Source of the DNA: Bugula neritina
Taxonomy: Eukaryota > Bryozoa > Gymnolaemata > Cheilostomatida > Bugulidae
Length of the DNA stretch: 64,000 nucleotides
Direction: 5' to 3'
Assembly: GCA_964035545.1 (NCBI GenBank)
Contig: OZ037770.1
Span: 7,827,473-7,891,472 of the forward strand
Position 1 is the stretch's first letter; every line of letters starts with the position of its first letter. This document shows positions 28,851 to 42,682 of this stretch, piece by piece. The notes beneath the pieces are model-generated. The model was not told the DNA's origin and did no database searches. It saw nothing but the letters and a program-made list of their open reading frames with translations. The position numbers were made by a program, and so were the translations under genes.

Positions 28851-30659
28851 TCAATAATCAACCACATCAGTTGGTCTGCAGTATTGCATAATGGTAGTAG
28901 ACTTACAATGGTGCTAAAATCAAAACAATGCACGTCTTAAAAAATGTAGGTGTGTAGAAAGGTAAGTAACTTGTTTAGTCTACATTCTAGTTGAAACTTA
29001 AATCTATAATTATAATAATTACAGATTCAATCGGTTTGAGAAAATGTCCTTCTAGGGGCTTAATTAGTTGGCCATTACTGATGGGATAACATCAGTTTAA
29101 ATCATGTTTCGAATGGAAAAGTTTTAGGGAGTTAAAATGCATTCAGACAAAAAATAATAATGCAAACGCTTTAGTGACATTTTGCTCTGCAAATTGTTGA
29201 GTGAATTGTGCTGACATTTGCTGTGAAAAACTAGCACTTAAATCATGTTTGGAGCAAATGCGTTTGTAGATGATGAAATAGCATAGCATTTCCGACAGTT
29301 CATGCGGTATTTACAACTTTTAGAGCACAGCTAATAAATAGCATAATTTTATTGGACAGAAATAAAAACTTGCTTTTTAAATAAAATTACTAGATTATAT
29401 TAGTAAGTAAAGGGCTGCAGCTTTTTACTTACTATCCTCATTCAACACTGGTTTCTACAAGGTCTTCATGAACTTTGCTTTGACCTTTATATGAATACCA
29501 TTACAATAGTAGTTTACAACTTACCTACATTAAACGCACATATAATATTATATTACACAGAAGCAGGCTATATGACTTGTTGAGAGAGAAGATAACTCTT
29601 TCTGTATGAGCAATTATGCCTGCAGCACTAGAGTTATTGAAATAAGCATAACAGAAAGAGAATTAGCCATAAAACTATCCTATTTAGGGCTGCATGGTAG
29701 GCTATGTTCTAGAAATAAAGATTAATTTTGCATTTTGTGAAAAAAACTGTTCGTTTTATTCAGTTTATTGTTATATACTAAAATAAACAGCCACTCTGTT
29801 ATATTTAGACTTTCTGGAAGCTAGTGCAATCCTTAAAAGTTGAGGTAAATTTAGAAGGTGCCATTTACGTCTTGTGTTTTCACCCAAACCCGAACAAGAC
29901 AGAGCGGGGATAGGTGAGGATTCAACTGTGTTTTCAGAGTTGGCTGAATTCCAACAATTACAATAATTGATCTAGGAAACATAAACCAAATACAAACACC
30001 ATAGTTGCACCAACTGACACAGCTGAGTATGGTGCACACACAGTTACAGCTGCTGTAAAAAGGAACATCGCCAGGTGACTGCATGTTTTGGTATTTTTTA
30101 TTTGTAAACAAACGTCTAAATTTAAATCATACACATTGCATTCTGAAAACAAAGAAAAAATCAACAAATTAATTAGATTTAAATAAAATTATAAATATTC
30201 ATACTCAAGGACTGTCATTTGGATACCAACTCCGAGATTGGCACTGTGAATCTGGCATATACACTGACGTATGACCTTTAGCTTTGAATTATTTGATGGT
30301 CAAAACATTTACCGGTGAAATATTTTATAATTAAAAATTATTACTATGTAATACAACATATCTTTGCAAATATCAATAAATAGGCACTATGTGCGAAGTG
30401 CAGCTGTGTAAAAACGTATTTGTGTATCTCAACGTAATATTTAAATATCTATAAACACAAGATAAAATCAAACAGCCGCATGATATAAAAATAAATAAAA
30501 ACAATAAACTAAGATCTACAGTGCTATATGCAATATAGTTGTGAGGTATACTTTATAAACATTATTTCTAGTTACAGAAGATTGGCTACAAACAGCATGG
30601 TGATATTGTAATGCCTGGTAATTCAACTGTGTAGCAGCATGTCTTGTGAATACATGAAA

Positions 30660-30800
30660 AACACTTAAGCAGCGCCAAATTGGTGATCACTGAGTGCACA
30701 GTGGTTGATGTTGTTGAATTTGAAGCTCAGACACCCATGTCTCTAAAAACACTCCACTTGGTGACCCCAATATTTGTGCTGCATCTAGTCACTCCCGAGA
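30660..30800. repeat. degenerate relative of the hairpin element at 233-380
   Basis: It shares TTAAGCAGCGCCAA, GTGATCACTGAGTGCA and GTTGAATTTGAAGCT-type words with the left arm of the 233-380 element in the same order. The right arm is only partly preserved. Confidence 0.55.
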
Positions 30801-31140
30801 TGCACGTATGAACTACCCTGGTGAATACATTTCACATGTCACATTCTAATGTAGATTTCAGAAATAGAGATTAGCTTCAGAGAGGCGCCATTTTTGTAGG
30901 TCAAATGCTTCCTGGTAAGTGCCATCAAATGCATATTGAGAATGAGTAGTCTAAAGGTACATCTAGATGGTGCCCAGGTTGCGGAACATGAATGCCTTTT
31001 GTGTAACATTACAATAAGTTGATTAGTGATAGTTTATACCAAATAGTCTATTTTAAAGAGTTTTTACAGTGGCTACAATTCAGTGAGAGTATACAATGCC
31101 CTGAATAATTTCACTCCATGCAGTCATGTGAATACTAGGC

Positions 31141-34100
31141 CTAGTAGCCATCTCCTAACAGATCATCTTGTCTCGGCCCACCGCTGCCACCCGCACCACT
31201 CACTGGGTCAGCTCGTCTTGAGTCACGACGTTCTTTCCTATTGGCCATCACTCTACACAGTTCATCTAATTTCTTTCCTAATTGGTTAACCTACAATATC
31301 ATGATATTAAGCTTACTTCACTTGGTTGAACCATTCTTCTGTTTTCTAAAAGCACTTAACTTTGATGTGTTTTTGTAAACATTTTACAACAAATCAATAC
31401 CTTTGTAGCATCAATTATTCTACTTTGTATATTACATCATGCTATCTATGTGAAGTCAATAAAAAACAGTGCTTATGTAACTAAGATTCTGATTAATGAC
31501 GTTGACTTATACAGTGTTCTAGCAGTTTGTTTTGTTCATTTTTATTTGAACATTGGCGGTGGTTTACAACTAAAAATATCTCAAAACAAGAATACCTTTG
31601 AGAATAAAATGTAAAGTATTCAGATGCGCCATGGATGACTTTTATCTAGTGCTTAGTAAATTTGATGTATTGGGTAGGCAACCATTAAACATTGTGTTAA
31701 TTTCATGCACACTATATAAAATTCACATTCACTTACCTGGGCTGCCATGTTGGATACATTTCTGTCAATATCTTCTTGACGGGTTATTATGTTTTCAACT
31801 GTTTCGGAAATAAAGCCTTGGTTTTTAAATACCTGTGAAATAATTGTAAATATATTATATATGGTTAGCTGTGTACCTTCAGTAAATGCTTTAGATAATT
31901 TATTTCTAATGTAGTGCCTGATTTGAAATGGTGAGTGATCAACTGAAAAGCTATAGCATTTTTTTAAAGTCATATGGTGTCACTTTCAGCAATAAACATG
32001 CTTATTTTGTGTTTGTTGTATGCTTTACTTTTACCTCTGCAACTTTTGTAAGAAATATGTCATTTTTATGGTAAAAATTATAATAGCCAAACCTCAAGAA
32101 CGGTAACTTGGCTGTCCACCATTTTTCGTTGCTCTTGCTTAGTTTTTCGTATATCGTCAATAGCTTTAAGCAGCTTTCTCTGGTAACCTCGTCTAATACC
32201 TTCATTCTCATTCCTCAATCTAGATCTGTAAATCTGCATGATACATGTAGAAGTAAGTGTAAATGTAAGTATGAGTGTAAGTGTAAGTGTAAGTGTAAGT
32301 GTAAGTGTAAGTGTAAGTGTAAGTGTAAGTGTAAGTGTAAGTGTAAGTGTAAGTGTAAGTGTAAGTGTAAGTGTAAGTGTAAGTGTAAGTGTAAGTGTAA
32401 GTGTAAGTGTAAGTGTAAGTGTAAGTGTAAGTGTAAGTGTAAGTGTAAGTGTAAGTGTAAGTGTGAGTGTAAGTGTAAGTGTAAGTGTAAGTGTAAGTGT
32501 AAGTGTAGGTTTAGGCGTGGGTGTGTGTGTAAGTGTAAGTGTAAGTGTAAGTGTAAGTGTAAGTGTAAGTGTAAGTGTAAGTGTAAGTGTAAGTGTAACA
32601 GTAGGTTTAGGCGTGGGTGTGTGTGTGTAGGTGTGTATCAGTGTATGTATATAGTACTACTATTGCTGCTAAATATCCTTACCCTCCAGCCATAACCTAA
32701 TATCCTAGCAGCTGAATCTTTTAGCTTTTTGTCTAACTCAACGTCAATCACAAAATTGTGTACATATTTCTCCGCCCGGGAAAGCTCTAACTTTTGTGCT
32801 GCAAGTCAAATGCATAAACATTATCATACATTACAAGAAATATATCGGGATATAGTAATAATGATATAATAATATAATATAATAATAATAACAGCTGAGA
32901 AGTAAATAGTAGAATTATTGAGATGTTAGATGACTCAACAAGCAGAGTTTGAGAGACAGACAGACAGATATTGAGGGGCAAACAGAAAGGCGGAGAGGCA
33001 AACAGACATAAAGACAGGCAGACTGACAGATAGACCTTGATTTAGGAGAAATGATTTACTCTACACTCAAGCCTATTTAACTCACCTAGTACAGCCACCA
33101 CCAGAGCTGTGCAGCCAGATCCTAACATTCCAACAGAGACTGCGATGGCCCGCCCACAGGAAGTGTATGGCACGATGTCGCCGTATCCCACAGAGAGGAA
33201 TGTGATGGCCACCAGCCACAGAGAGTTCCAGTAGCTTCGATTAAGCACCTGGTGATCTATCTCGCACACTCTGTACAACACAATCTATTATTAAACATGT
33301 TTTTACCAAATGCTTTTTGAATTTGAACTCCACCCATGATTGATAGAAAAACCATCGCAACATGATCAAACCGGGGTGGATGCATAGTTGTGAACTATTT
33401 AAACAGCACATGTTTTAGCAGATATTTCTAACATCTGTAATCAAAAAGTAATCATAGGGACTGGCATTCTAGTGTTTTGAAAAACACTGATGGAGACTAT
33501 CTGTTAACACAAAGAACTTTCTAGAGTAGCCAGAACTGTATGTAACTCTAGTTGTACTGATAACTGACAGCTAGAACTGTACATAACTCTAGTTGTACTG
33601 ATAACTGACAGCTAGAACTGCATGTAACTCTAGTTGTACTGATAACCGACCTGAGTGCCCAGCTTCCTATGATAAAGATAGAGGCAATGAGGACAACCAT
33701 GACGTAGACAGGGTGGAGGTACATCAGAGATTTAAATATGAAGTAGAAGTTGAACTTTGTCTTGTTGAGAGCTCCAAGAGACTGAGATCTGGCGTCAGCA
33801 AACAACTTGCTGTGCAGCAGCATTGCCCTGTAATATATACATATACACCCTTACATACTATACAGTACTATAACACATTTACACATATACATATATACCC
33901 TTACATACTATACTATATACTACACTATAGTATACTATACTATAACACATATACATATATACCCTTATATATAGTGTACTGTACTAAAACTTTGTATACA
34001 TATATACCCTTACACACCATACTATGCTATAACACATATACATATATACCCTTATATATAGTGTACTGTACTATAACTTTGTATACATATATACCCTTAC

Positions 34101-37100
34101 ACACCATACTATGCTATAACACATATACATATATACCCTTAAATATAGTGTACTGTACTATAACTTTGTATACATATATACCCTTACACACCATACTATG
34201 CTATAACACATATACATGTATATCCTTACATACTATACTATTACACCACATATTAAACAACTTTATTAGTTACATGTATACATATATAAATAGGTAGCGT
34301 GATATTAATCTCTTATAAACATTCAAAAGTAGAAGATACTTTAGCTCAGTTTATTGTCCTGCATATTTGGTTAATGAGGCAGCAATAAAAATGATCTAGT
34401 TTTTATTTTATATCCTAGTTATGGGTGACTTTATAGTCTATTATGCCTTATAAGTCTATGTAGTAGTAATAGTTCAGTTGTGCAACCATTATGTAATACT
34501 GCCTAAAGCATGCAGTGCCTGTGGGCAGCAATTGATGCATTCCATAAAATAGAGAAAATTCAGAAAACCTCTATGCCAAGCAGGTTTCTATTTTAATGAT
34601 TATTTATTGCAACTTGATATTTCCATGCTCATCAAACAGGAAACAGTTACTATACTATAGTGTAATAACTCCTAACTTTTACTGCCAGCATTGTTATAGA
34701 CACCAGAACTTCTCTAGTTCAGTTCAGAACTGCTGGGATGAGCATGTTTTGAAATCCTTATCTTTGTGCACCAATCAACTTTTCTAGTTTAATGACAGGG
34801 TCATAATATTATATAACAACTTGTGGTGATTGCTTAGTTATTTGAAGTTGTGCTACTTTCTTAGATTTCAAAAGTAGATAACTGGCATTATGCAAATTTT
34901 GCACAATCATGGATGAGTGAAAGATAAATGTATTGCTAATCGTTACAACTTTAATTCAGGTTACCTGCAGATTCAAATGATGCAATAAATTAAACTAATT
35001 ATTTTTTGTTTTTTTTGTGTGCAAAGCTTGACTACTAAATTATTTTACAACTATAAATTATAAATAAAACCTCAAGCACTTCCGAAGAACAGAAAAACAT
35101 GTGTGTAACTCTATATAAACGTTGGTCTATATAGCACAAGGTAACACTAGCCTGCATAGCAAGTAGAACCTTAGGAACATTGGTATAGATAACACAATGT
35201 CCAGTGGTACAAGCACTGCTTTCGTTGTTTCATTTTGAAAGTCATGTGACTTCCACTTGAGATTGATGTCTCCTGGTATGGGGTGAATGGCGCACACAAT
35301 GAGCTCTATGGTGATGCCTAAAGCTGTCTTTGGGCTAACAGCCAGTAGCCAGTCCTGCATTCCATTATCTATCATGTACAGCTGTAAGCAGTGAACAAGA
35401 TCAAATCAATCAACCTTATAATATACAAACATGCAATTTATATAATTGTTTTTAGGCATATACACCTTTTTCACATTAAAACTTTACAGATATACTTTGT
35501 AGAATAACTTAACTAGGTGTCAAATAGCATACACAGTTAGATATACATGATAAAGCAGAACCTGCAATATATGTATGAGTTTTACTTTGACCGAGAATTA
35601 TCATAATATTTAAGGTGATGATAAAATTCAGCTTATTTTTATATTTTTGTATATTCAATGGAGAAAAAGTTGATGCAGTGCAGTTATTCAGTTTTGCTCA
35701 ACATATCTGAGAACATCATTATTGTGGATATAAAACTATGAGTATATTACAGAGTTGAACCATTTAAATCATTTTTTAATATTTTGAAGATTGCTCAAGG
35801 AGTTAGTCAAAAAAGGAGTTTCGTTTCTTTAAATTTAATGGCTAATAAATGGGTATTCCATATTGCATGACATATAATGAGCAGTGGCCACTCTGTGCTA
35901 ATTGTTTATAACTAATATAGCATTCCCACTTCAGCAGAGAGAAGATAACACCTTACACCTGCTATGTAAGTGCTATAAAATAGTTGATAATTTAAAAACT
36001 TTAGTGACAGCTATTGCCACCCGAACAAGTAAAGGTGTGTTTTATTACATATTCAAACTCCAATAATTATACCTGTTTACATTCCAATATTTCTAAAATG
36101 GTATAATGTTGTGACAGGCACAAACTTGCACTAATTATGTAAAATATGACATTGATCTTAATGAATCATAGCAGTATCTCCCTGTGGATTAAATAAGACA
36201 AAAGAAATATAAACTTATTTGAATGCAAATCTATATCTTCACACTTCAATAAAAAAAATAGTGAATGTTTACATAATTACATTGTATGACCTCAAGTTCA
36301 CTGATTTATTGTGTAAAACATTACACTATTCTATCCTCACAATACTGCTACTAATACAAGTCTCCATCTCTGTGATAATCTTTGATAGGATAGGTTTTAC
36401 AAAGGTTAAAAGCTGGGTCTCATACCACGCTAGTAGTATAGTTTCAGAACTTTTGTCCCTGCAGAAAAGCAACTGTGAGCAAATGCTTTTCCCATTCCGA
36501 TATTATATAGAACATGTTACTGCATGTATGTGTGTATTGTAAGTTTCATACTAGGCAAGTGCATTAACTGCACTAGACTGCAGCTGCTCTTAAGTTTAAT
36601 TAACACAATAGCGAATGTTTTTAGAAACCAGGCTTCTGCTTGCAACCTGGGCTTAACTTTTATATAGAAGCAAAATTCTCATTTTAGCTTTTTACCTACA
36701 GAGTATAATAAGATTTTATAGACAAGAATGTGAAATAATTAAATATGAAATATAACAGCATTACAATAACTAATATAATTTTGCAAAGATACAGATGGAA
36801 TTTGTAACACAAAACTATTAGACCTAACATTGTTTTGCTTTCCATGTTATACAATAAATGCAACTACATGATGTTCAGCAAATGAGCTGCTCATTTTGTC
36901 ACACTACATGCTGCAGAACCTTTGAAGTCATAAAGGTTTTTGTAACATAATGTTTCTATAATATAAAAATACCAGCAATTGCTTTTATGCAAACAAGTGA
37001 ACAAAGATTTGTGTGCAACTAGTTGCCTCACACATCTATAAAAATAATTAGTAGCTCTTGAATCAGAAGATGCAAATTGATAAAGAGAACCAATTTAATT

Positions 37101-39617
37101 CAGAGTTAATTTAAGATTGATGGTGTTTTAAAAAACTGTTTTGCTTTTCATCCATTTATGCTCAATGTTTTTAGCAACTGGTTTTTTTGGTAAATATAAA
37201 TGGAAGCCATCATTGCTCATGTTACTAATTTTAAACTTAATAATTTTTTTAAAGTTAATAATTTGTCAAATTTTACTAAAACTTTAAGCCCTTGTCCCTA
37301 ATAATAGTCTTTGCAGAAAATTAACTTCATTATAGCACTTGTCTATAACATGAGAAGTAAAACAACAATTTACATATCAGTAATAATTAAACTTATCTAT
37401 ATATTGAGTCACAGCGTAATATTGACACAAATTGTATAATCTCATCTACTAGATCTCATGTCATGCATTAAATATTCATGGGTGTTGTTTGTTTAAGTAA
37501 GTTCAACTGTTTTACACTGGCCGAACATTGGAAAATGCAGACTAATTTTAAATTTCCATAATCAATATTAGGACTGATGAAAGGTAACTGAAATGCTGAG
37601 AAAGATATAATGATATGCAATGCATCACTTTAGCTGTGTGAGCAAACAACGTCCACTCTTAACCAATCATAGGACAGATCACAAACTTGAACATGTACAT
37701 ATATGCCTTTTTCCAAGCAAATTTGCAGTTTCAAAAGCAAAATGCCCTGCCCTCACCTTAAACCATGAAGAATAAATCTAAGAAATAATGCTATGCCAAA
37801 ACTATTTGTAATAAAATATAAAGCTGTACTGATTTTTCGGTAGAAGTTGGTTTTAGTAAAACTGTAATTTATAAACACACTTGCAAAACATAAGAAGCCC
37901 AGTACTATTGGTTAAAATTATAACTTATTAGGACATTTGCCTTTGTGTACAATACTTCTGGTGCTTTCATGAAATATTTAAAAAGTTCTAGAATGATGAG
38001 ACATTTTTACCACCCTGTTTTATCAACCAGCTATTGCTTATACTCAAATTGGCATTTTCAAAACAGATATAATGGTAGTAACTAAATTTGCCAATCAAAT
38101 AAGTACGCTATTAGTTTTTATCATCTGGGCAGTTTTTGAAACTGTAAGCGCTTTATTTAATGCGGACTACTTTACTGCAACATGCGCATGCTTTGCTTTA
38201 TACTGTATATCATCCAACTATTTCAGTAAAATTGCATCTTATTTGAGTCCAACTGTAATTTGATTCAGCAATCATTTTGGTTAATCATGTGCAAAATAGT
38301 CACCAGAAGGTTTGCATTGTTTTAAGTGATAGAATCGCATGCACTAGTGAGTTGGGCTTGAGTAAGTATAGTGTTACTTGATCTAATGTGCTACTCCAAC
38401 ATGAAATGCCTGATTTTGAAAAGCTTTTCGAGCTTCTCCAAGTTATTAAACTCACCGAATGTGCTTTGATGTCTATTACATGTAATAGCTGACTAAAGCA
38501 GGGGAGACAACTTACATTATGTATTGCATTCAAGGAGTTATCAATGGTTTATATAACCTAGGTATTTATATAATAACCCACAATGCTAAGGTACTAAGGT
38601 ATACAGATAGCATTTAGCAAATTAATTAAAAGAAGTGGTTGAAGTTTAGAGAATTTATGTAATGAAGGAACCCTTACAGTTACCAAGTCAGGTTACAGGT
38701 AGTCAAGAAAATAGCTATTATCTTATATGCATATAATCATATAATACTTTATGAACTATTACTGTGTACTGCATATATAATCATATAATACTGTATGAAC
38801 TATTATTGTGTACGGCATATATATAATCATATAATACTGTATGAACTATTATTCTGTACTGTATATATAATCATATAATACTGTATAAACTATTATTGTG
38901 TGCTGCATATATAATCATATAATACTGTATGAACTATTATTGTGTACTGCATATATAATCATATAAAACTGTATGAACTATCATTGTGTGCTGCATATAT
39001 AATCATATAATACTGTATGAACTATTATTGTGTACTGCATATATAATCATATAATACTGTATAAACTATTATTGTGTACTGCATATATAATCATATAATA
39101 CTGTATGAACTATTATTGTGTACTGCATATCAGCATCTGGCTTACCTTTATATCCATGAGATGGAACCAGACAACCATTCCAATGAGGATAACGGTGGAG
39201 AGAGTAATGAACACCTTCAAAACTATTGCTGCCGGTTTTGTATTGTCGTAAATAGATGCTGCCATGTTACCATCATCTTTATAGTGGTCTCTTAGCTCAG
39301 TGTGTATGATCATTAAAATAATTCCAACAAGCGCAGTGACAAAGGCGATGTCGTTGATGGTTCGTCGCTTTCGGAACAGCTCTTTTCTCAATGCTAACAT
39401 TTCTCCAACATTTTCAAATTTTGTCTGTTTAAATCTACAAGGAAAAAACTGTTCATCACAGAAAAGTTTTAATGCCTGCAAATTAACCACAAAAGTAAAA
39501 TAAAATTATGTTTTTATATATTTGGAGAACACACATACACGCGCACACACACACGCACACGTACACGCACACGCACACGCACACGCACACGCACACGCAC
39601 ACGCACACGCTCACACA

Positions 39618-39658
<41 letters not shown>

Positions 39659-40520
39659 ACACACACACACACACATCATAGAGTATTTATAGATATATTC
39701 GATTTGCAAATTATATTATAAAACTGAGTAGATATTTTGCACTTACTTGGACCATTTTTTGTTCCGCTGCTTTTTCTTGCTCAAGCCAGGGCCTTTTTCC
39801 ATGTCAGCATCGACAGCAGTGTAGTTTGGCTGACCGTTACTAGCGACCAATGGAGTGCCCGGGTTTTCCATGGTGGCTGACATGCTGTTTAGATTGCTGG
39901 AGTTTCCCTTCAGCTGCTCTGTAAAGATCATTAATTTGTGATGCATGAAAAGACTAAAATGTTCAACTTTGCTAATGACTAGAAGGTGATTTAAGTTATT
40001 CAAATTTCACTATAAAAGACAATGTATATTATTCACATTGACATTGAAAACATCAATTATATATTCGCTGAATAGAGCGTTATTAATAATATAAAGTTTA
40101 ATTATGAGCTACTGACAAGTTTACCAACAGCTACTGTTATAGTGTTATACGATACTTCATTACCTTCATGAATTGCTGGAATTATAACTTTATATTGAAA
40201 GGGCATTTAAAGTTTAACATAATTGATTTTAGCTAAAACTCATCTACTAATACAAAATGCATAATTAAATTTCTATTCATGGATCCTTTTGCTAGTTACA
40301 GTGAACAAAACTAATATTTAAAAGCAACTACGTAGATAATAATTTATTCTTAGTGTAAGTATATAAGTAATGTAAGTACATGTAGGCATTAAAAGTTTGT
40401 AGGTGGTGTACATATGTATGTAGTATAAGTGTATGTAATATTTATATAAACTGTGGGTGTATCAGCAGTAGAAATACATTTATAACCCTGACCTGTAAAT
40501 GATGTAACCTCATGAGCCAT
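31141..40520 (-). CDS. KCNN: small-conductance Ca2+-activated K+ channel (SK type), 10 exons, 527 aa
   Basis: Minus-strand exons in order: 40493-40520, 39747-39918, 39146-39434, 35152-35381, 33651-33827, 33086-33270, 32683-32798, 32093-32233, 31737-31832, 31141-31290. They join in phase to 527 residues. S1 is near 95-111, S2 near 137-162, S3 near 178-195 (then CAIHPIPG) and S4 near 220-243 (LSIPMFLRFYLLCR). S5 follows, then the selectivity filter SVGYGD (325-330) and S6 with GCTALVVAV. From LELSRAEK (about 365) onward lies the calmodulin-binding domain, then a coiled-coil helix. The tail is Arg- and Gly-rich. SK channels open when constitutively bound calmodulin senses Ca2+ and set afterhyperpolarisation. 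A TAG lies in frame upstream of the 28-nt first coding exon; a second Met in exon 2 has an excellent context, GCCACCATGG (39869-39871). Intron 4 uses a GC donor. Confidence 0.95.
32252..32636. repeat. hexanucleotide array filling KCNN intron 7
   Basis: More than 50 copies of GTGTAA (ACTTAC in the transcript sense) occupy most of the 449-bp intron 32234-32682. They start about 18 bp from the acceptor side and are interrupted twice by TAGGTTTAGGCGTGGGTGTG. Long open frames over it are artefacts. Confidence 0.97.
33525..33650. repeat. tandem 42-bp repeat (about three copies) abutting a KCNN donor
   Basis: Units combining CTAGTTGTACTGATAACTGA with CAGCTAGAACTG are repeated. The last unit runs into the splice donor of the exon 33651-33827. 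Confidence 0.9.
33828..34265. repeat. minisatellite in KCNN intron 4, next to the acceptor
   Basis: Repeating units built from CATATATACCCTTACACACC and ATACTATGCTATAACACATA lie directly upstream (in transcript sense) of the exon at 33651-33827. Confidence 0.9.
35382..38715 (-). other. long KCNN intron 3, unique part
   Basis: About 3.3 kb of AT-rich sequence without recognised exons. Open frames at 36219-36542, 38072-38263 and 38300-38533 show no family resemblance. Confidence 0.55.
38720..39130. repeat. minisatellite (about 45-bp unit) in KCNN intron 3
   Basis: About eight units of ATATATAATCATATAATACT plus GTATGAACTATTATTGTGTA end 15 bp from the donor of the exon 39146-39434. Confidence 0.95.
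39530..39675. repeat. (CA)n/(CACACG)n microsatellite in KCNN intron 2
   Basis: About 145 bp of CA-rich simple repeat lie between the exons at 39747 and 39434. Confidence 0.97.
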
Positions 40521-42682
40521 CTTTAACAGTTGTCTCTCGTTTCTTCCTCTCTATTCTTTTCTGATAAAAGAATAATAAAGCGTTGGTGTAAATGAGTAAT
40601 GCAGTCATGTTGTAATGTAGTAATGCAGTAGTGTAGTGATGTTGTAATGTAGTAATGAGTAATGCAGTAATGTAGTAATGTTACAGTAATGATGTAATGT
40701 AGTAATAATACTGAAAAATTGTGTATCAAGAACTAAATTACTATCTAATGCCAAGCCTATTTCAATGTTCTCCTAATTCATGTTCTTGTTAAGCACATAT
40801 ACATAGACATACAGAAAGTAATGGATTCCAGTAGTATGTGTAAGTTGACAAGTGTGTAAGGTGAAGGAGGTGTAAAATGGCAGGAGTGTAGTAATCTGAC
40901 AAGAGTGTAAAATGACCGGAAATGTGAGATGGTGGGGAAGTGTAAGGAGTGAAATATGGACCAGCTAGAGGCTTCTCTCTATACAGACAATAATTTATTA
41001 GGTAGAGTAGGTAACTTTGAAGCTAAGTTACAATCTAGCTCTTTTGCAGCTGCATACAGTTGCAAAGTTGTCTCTCTTACAACAATAAGTTTATAGAGCT
41101 TCAGAGTTATCTCCCTTACAATAGTGTCTATTATATAACTTCATGCAGGCTAAAGGGAGCTTAATGTAACATAGTTGTTCCTGATGCTCATACAAGTGTT
41201 AGGCTATACAATATCACAGGTGATTGCTGCAACTAGCTGATGATTACTTTACTCAACAGCAAACTAGCTATCTGGAATAGTAGCTTATAGTTGTATGCAG
41301 TTTACACAAATACACAAAATACAAATATTTTATAAAAAAAAGTTCTTATAAGATGCATAGATAATATTAAAATAACATTATAGTGTCATGCATACATAGG
41401 TATGCCTTTCACAGTCTTAGAGCCCCACAAATAAGTAAGAGTAGTGGTATTCTACGTGGTTTAAGCTACTGCGCTTACTACAATACTATATTCAATTCCA
41501 ACACCTAATAGCTAATATTAATTAAAGTGTACATTTTAGAGAGCACTTTGAGACCCTTGCAGGTATCTGTTACCACCGTGAAACTACTCAACACCTAAAG
41601 TGTTCTTAGCTCACACAACTATCTCCTGCATGTCTAAATTACAGTCCAGCCTAATGTGCTAGAATGAAGATTTACTTAGCTAAGCTTCCTTTCACTAGAA
41701 CCAGTCTAAATATATGTCTATATGTCTCACCAATGCTCAAGATTAGAGAGTATGTACTGTGGTTAATGGTGGTTTTAAATACTGTGCAATGTCTTACAAC
41801 TCTCAAAGGAACAACACACTCCAATTCAAGAGAACTAAATGCCACTTCAATATAAGAAATAAAGCAAAATACTATAGTTGTAAACACATGCATACATCGA
41901 AGGTTAGTATGTACTATTATGTGCACAAATTTGTGCTTGTTTGAAATCTGAATCATTTTGAACAGATAACTTCCATAGCCACCCCAAAATATGGGAGTAC
42001 TTCCAAGAGAAACAAAATAAAAATGGCTGCGAACCTGCAATATTTGTATTCTTCACCAATTTACCTCACATGCGCAATGAACTAAAATTCTAAGTCAAGT
42101 CCAGCTTTCTCAACAGTAGTGAAAATAGGGAAAATTTCAAGGAAAAGCAAATTATCACACCAACTAACTTTAACACTAATTTCTAGATTATTAACAGGAG
42201 AATGTCATTCAATAAAACTCAATTGAATATGTCAGAATTTTTGTTAAAATTTTAAATTGCATAATGAATTATTTATTGGTATAATATAAAGCACTAGAAT
42301 ACTTTACTTCAAGTAATTATAGCAACTCTTGTTTTATAAAAGTCTAAGATTGAAACTTCACATTTTATCATCACATGAATTATTTATCTAATGTAAACAT
42401 TTGACCTAGTTTTTCTACAGAACAAGTCTAACCAGTTGAAGAACGCAATGCTACACGACATTCTTTATATTAACCATACTTACAGCACTAACTACAGCAG
42501 CAATTTCTATATAGGCTCAGTTTCATACTACAACCATGTTATATACATTATAACTTTGCCTCAGCTCAATACTACAATTGATAAAATTTGGAATATTGGA
42601 ACCCAACTGAGGCTTCAATATTTCTATGTTGAAGAAAAAACTTGGATGGACAAAATGGTGACAATGGTTGTTGATATCTGAT

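Larger units (their letters stand above)
27517..31140. other. region between KCNAB start and KCNN stop
   Basis: It must hold the KCNAB promoter and the KCNN 3' UTR, both on the minus strand. A GC-richer patch at about 28250-28310 could be a KCNAB 5' UTR exon or promoter (inference). AATAAA words on the minus strand occur at about 29757-29775 and 30100-30110. Open frames at 29851-30167 are unrecognised. A minisatellite (28380-28850) and a hairpin-element relative (30660-30800) are present. Confidence 0.45.

Noticed and set aside
29851..30167. Minus-strand frames with a hydrophobic stretch upstream of KCNAB
   Set aside because: No recognisable family, overlapping competing frames and no supporting splice context.
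32252..32636. Hexamer array as a possible interstitial telomere sequence
   Set aside because: The unit is TTACAC/GTGTAA rather than TTAGGG or TTAGG, and it is confined to one intron.
32108..32695. 195- and 130-residue frames of Cys-Lys or Val-Ser repeats
   Set aside because: They are the hexamer array read in different frames, and antisense to KCNN exons.
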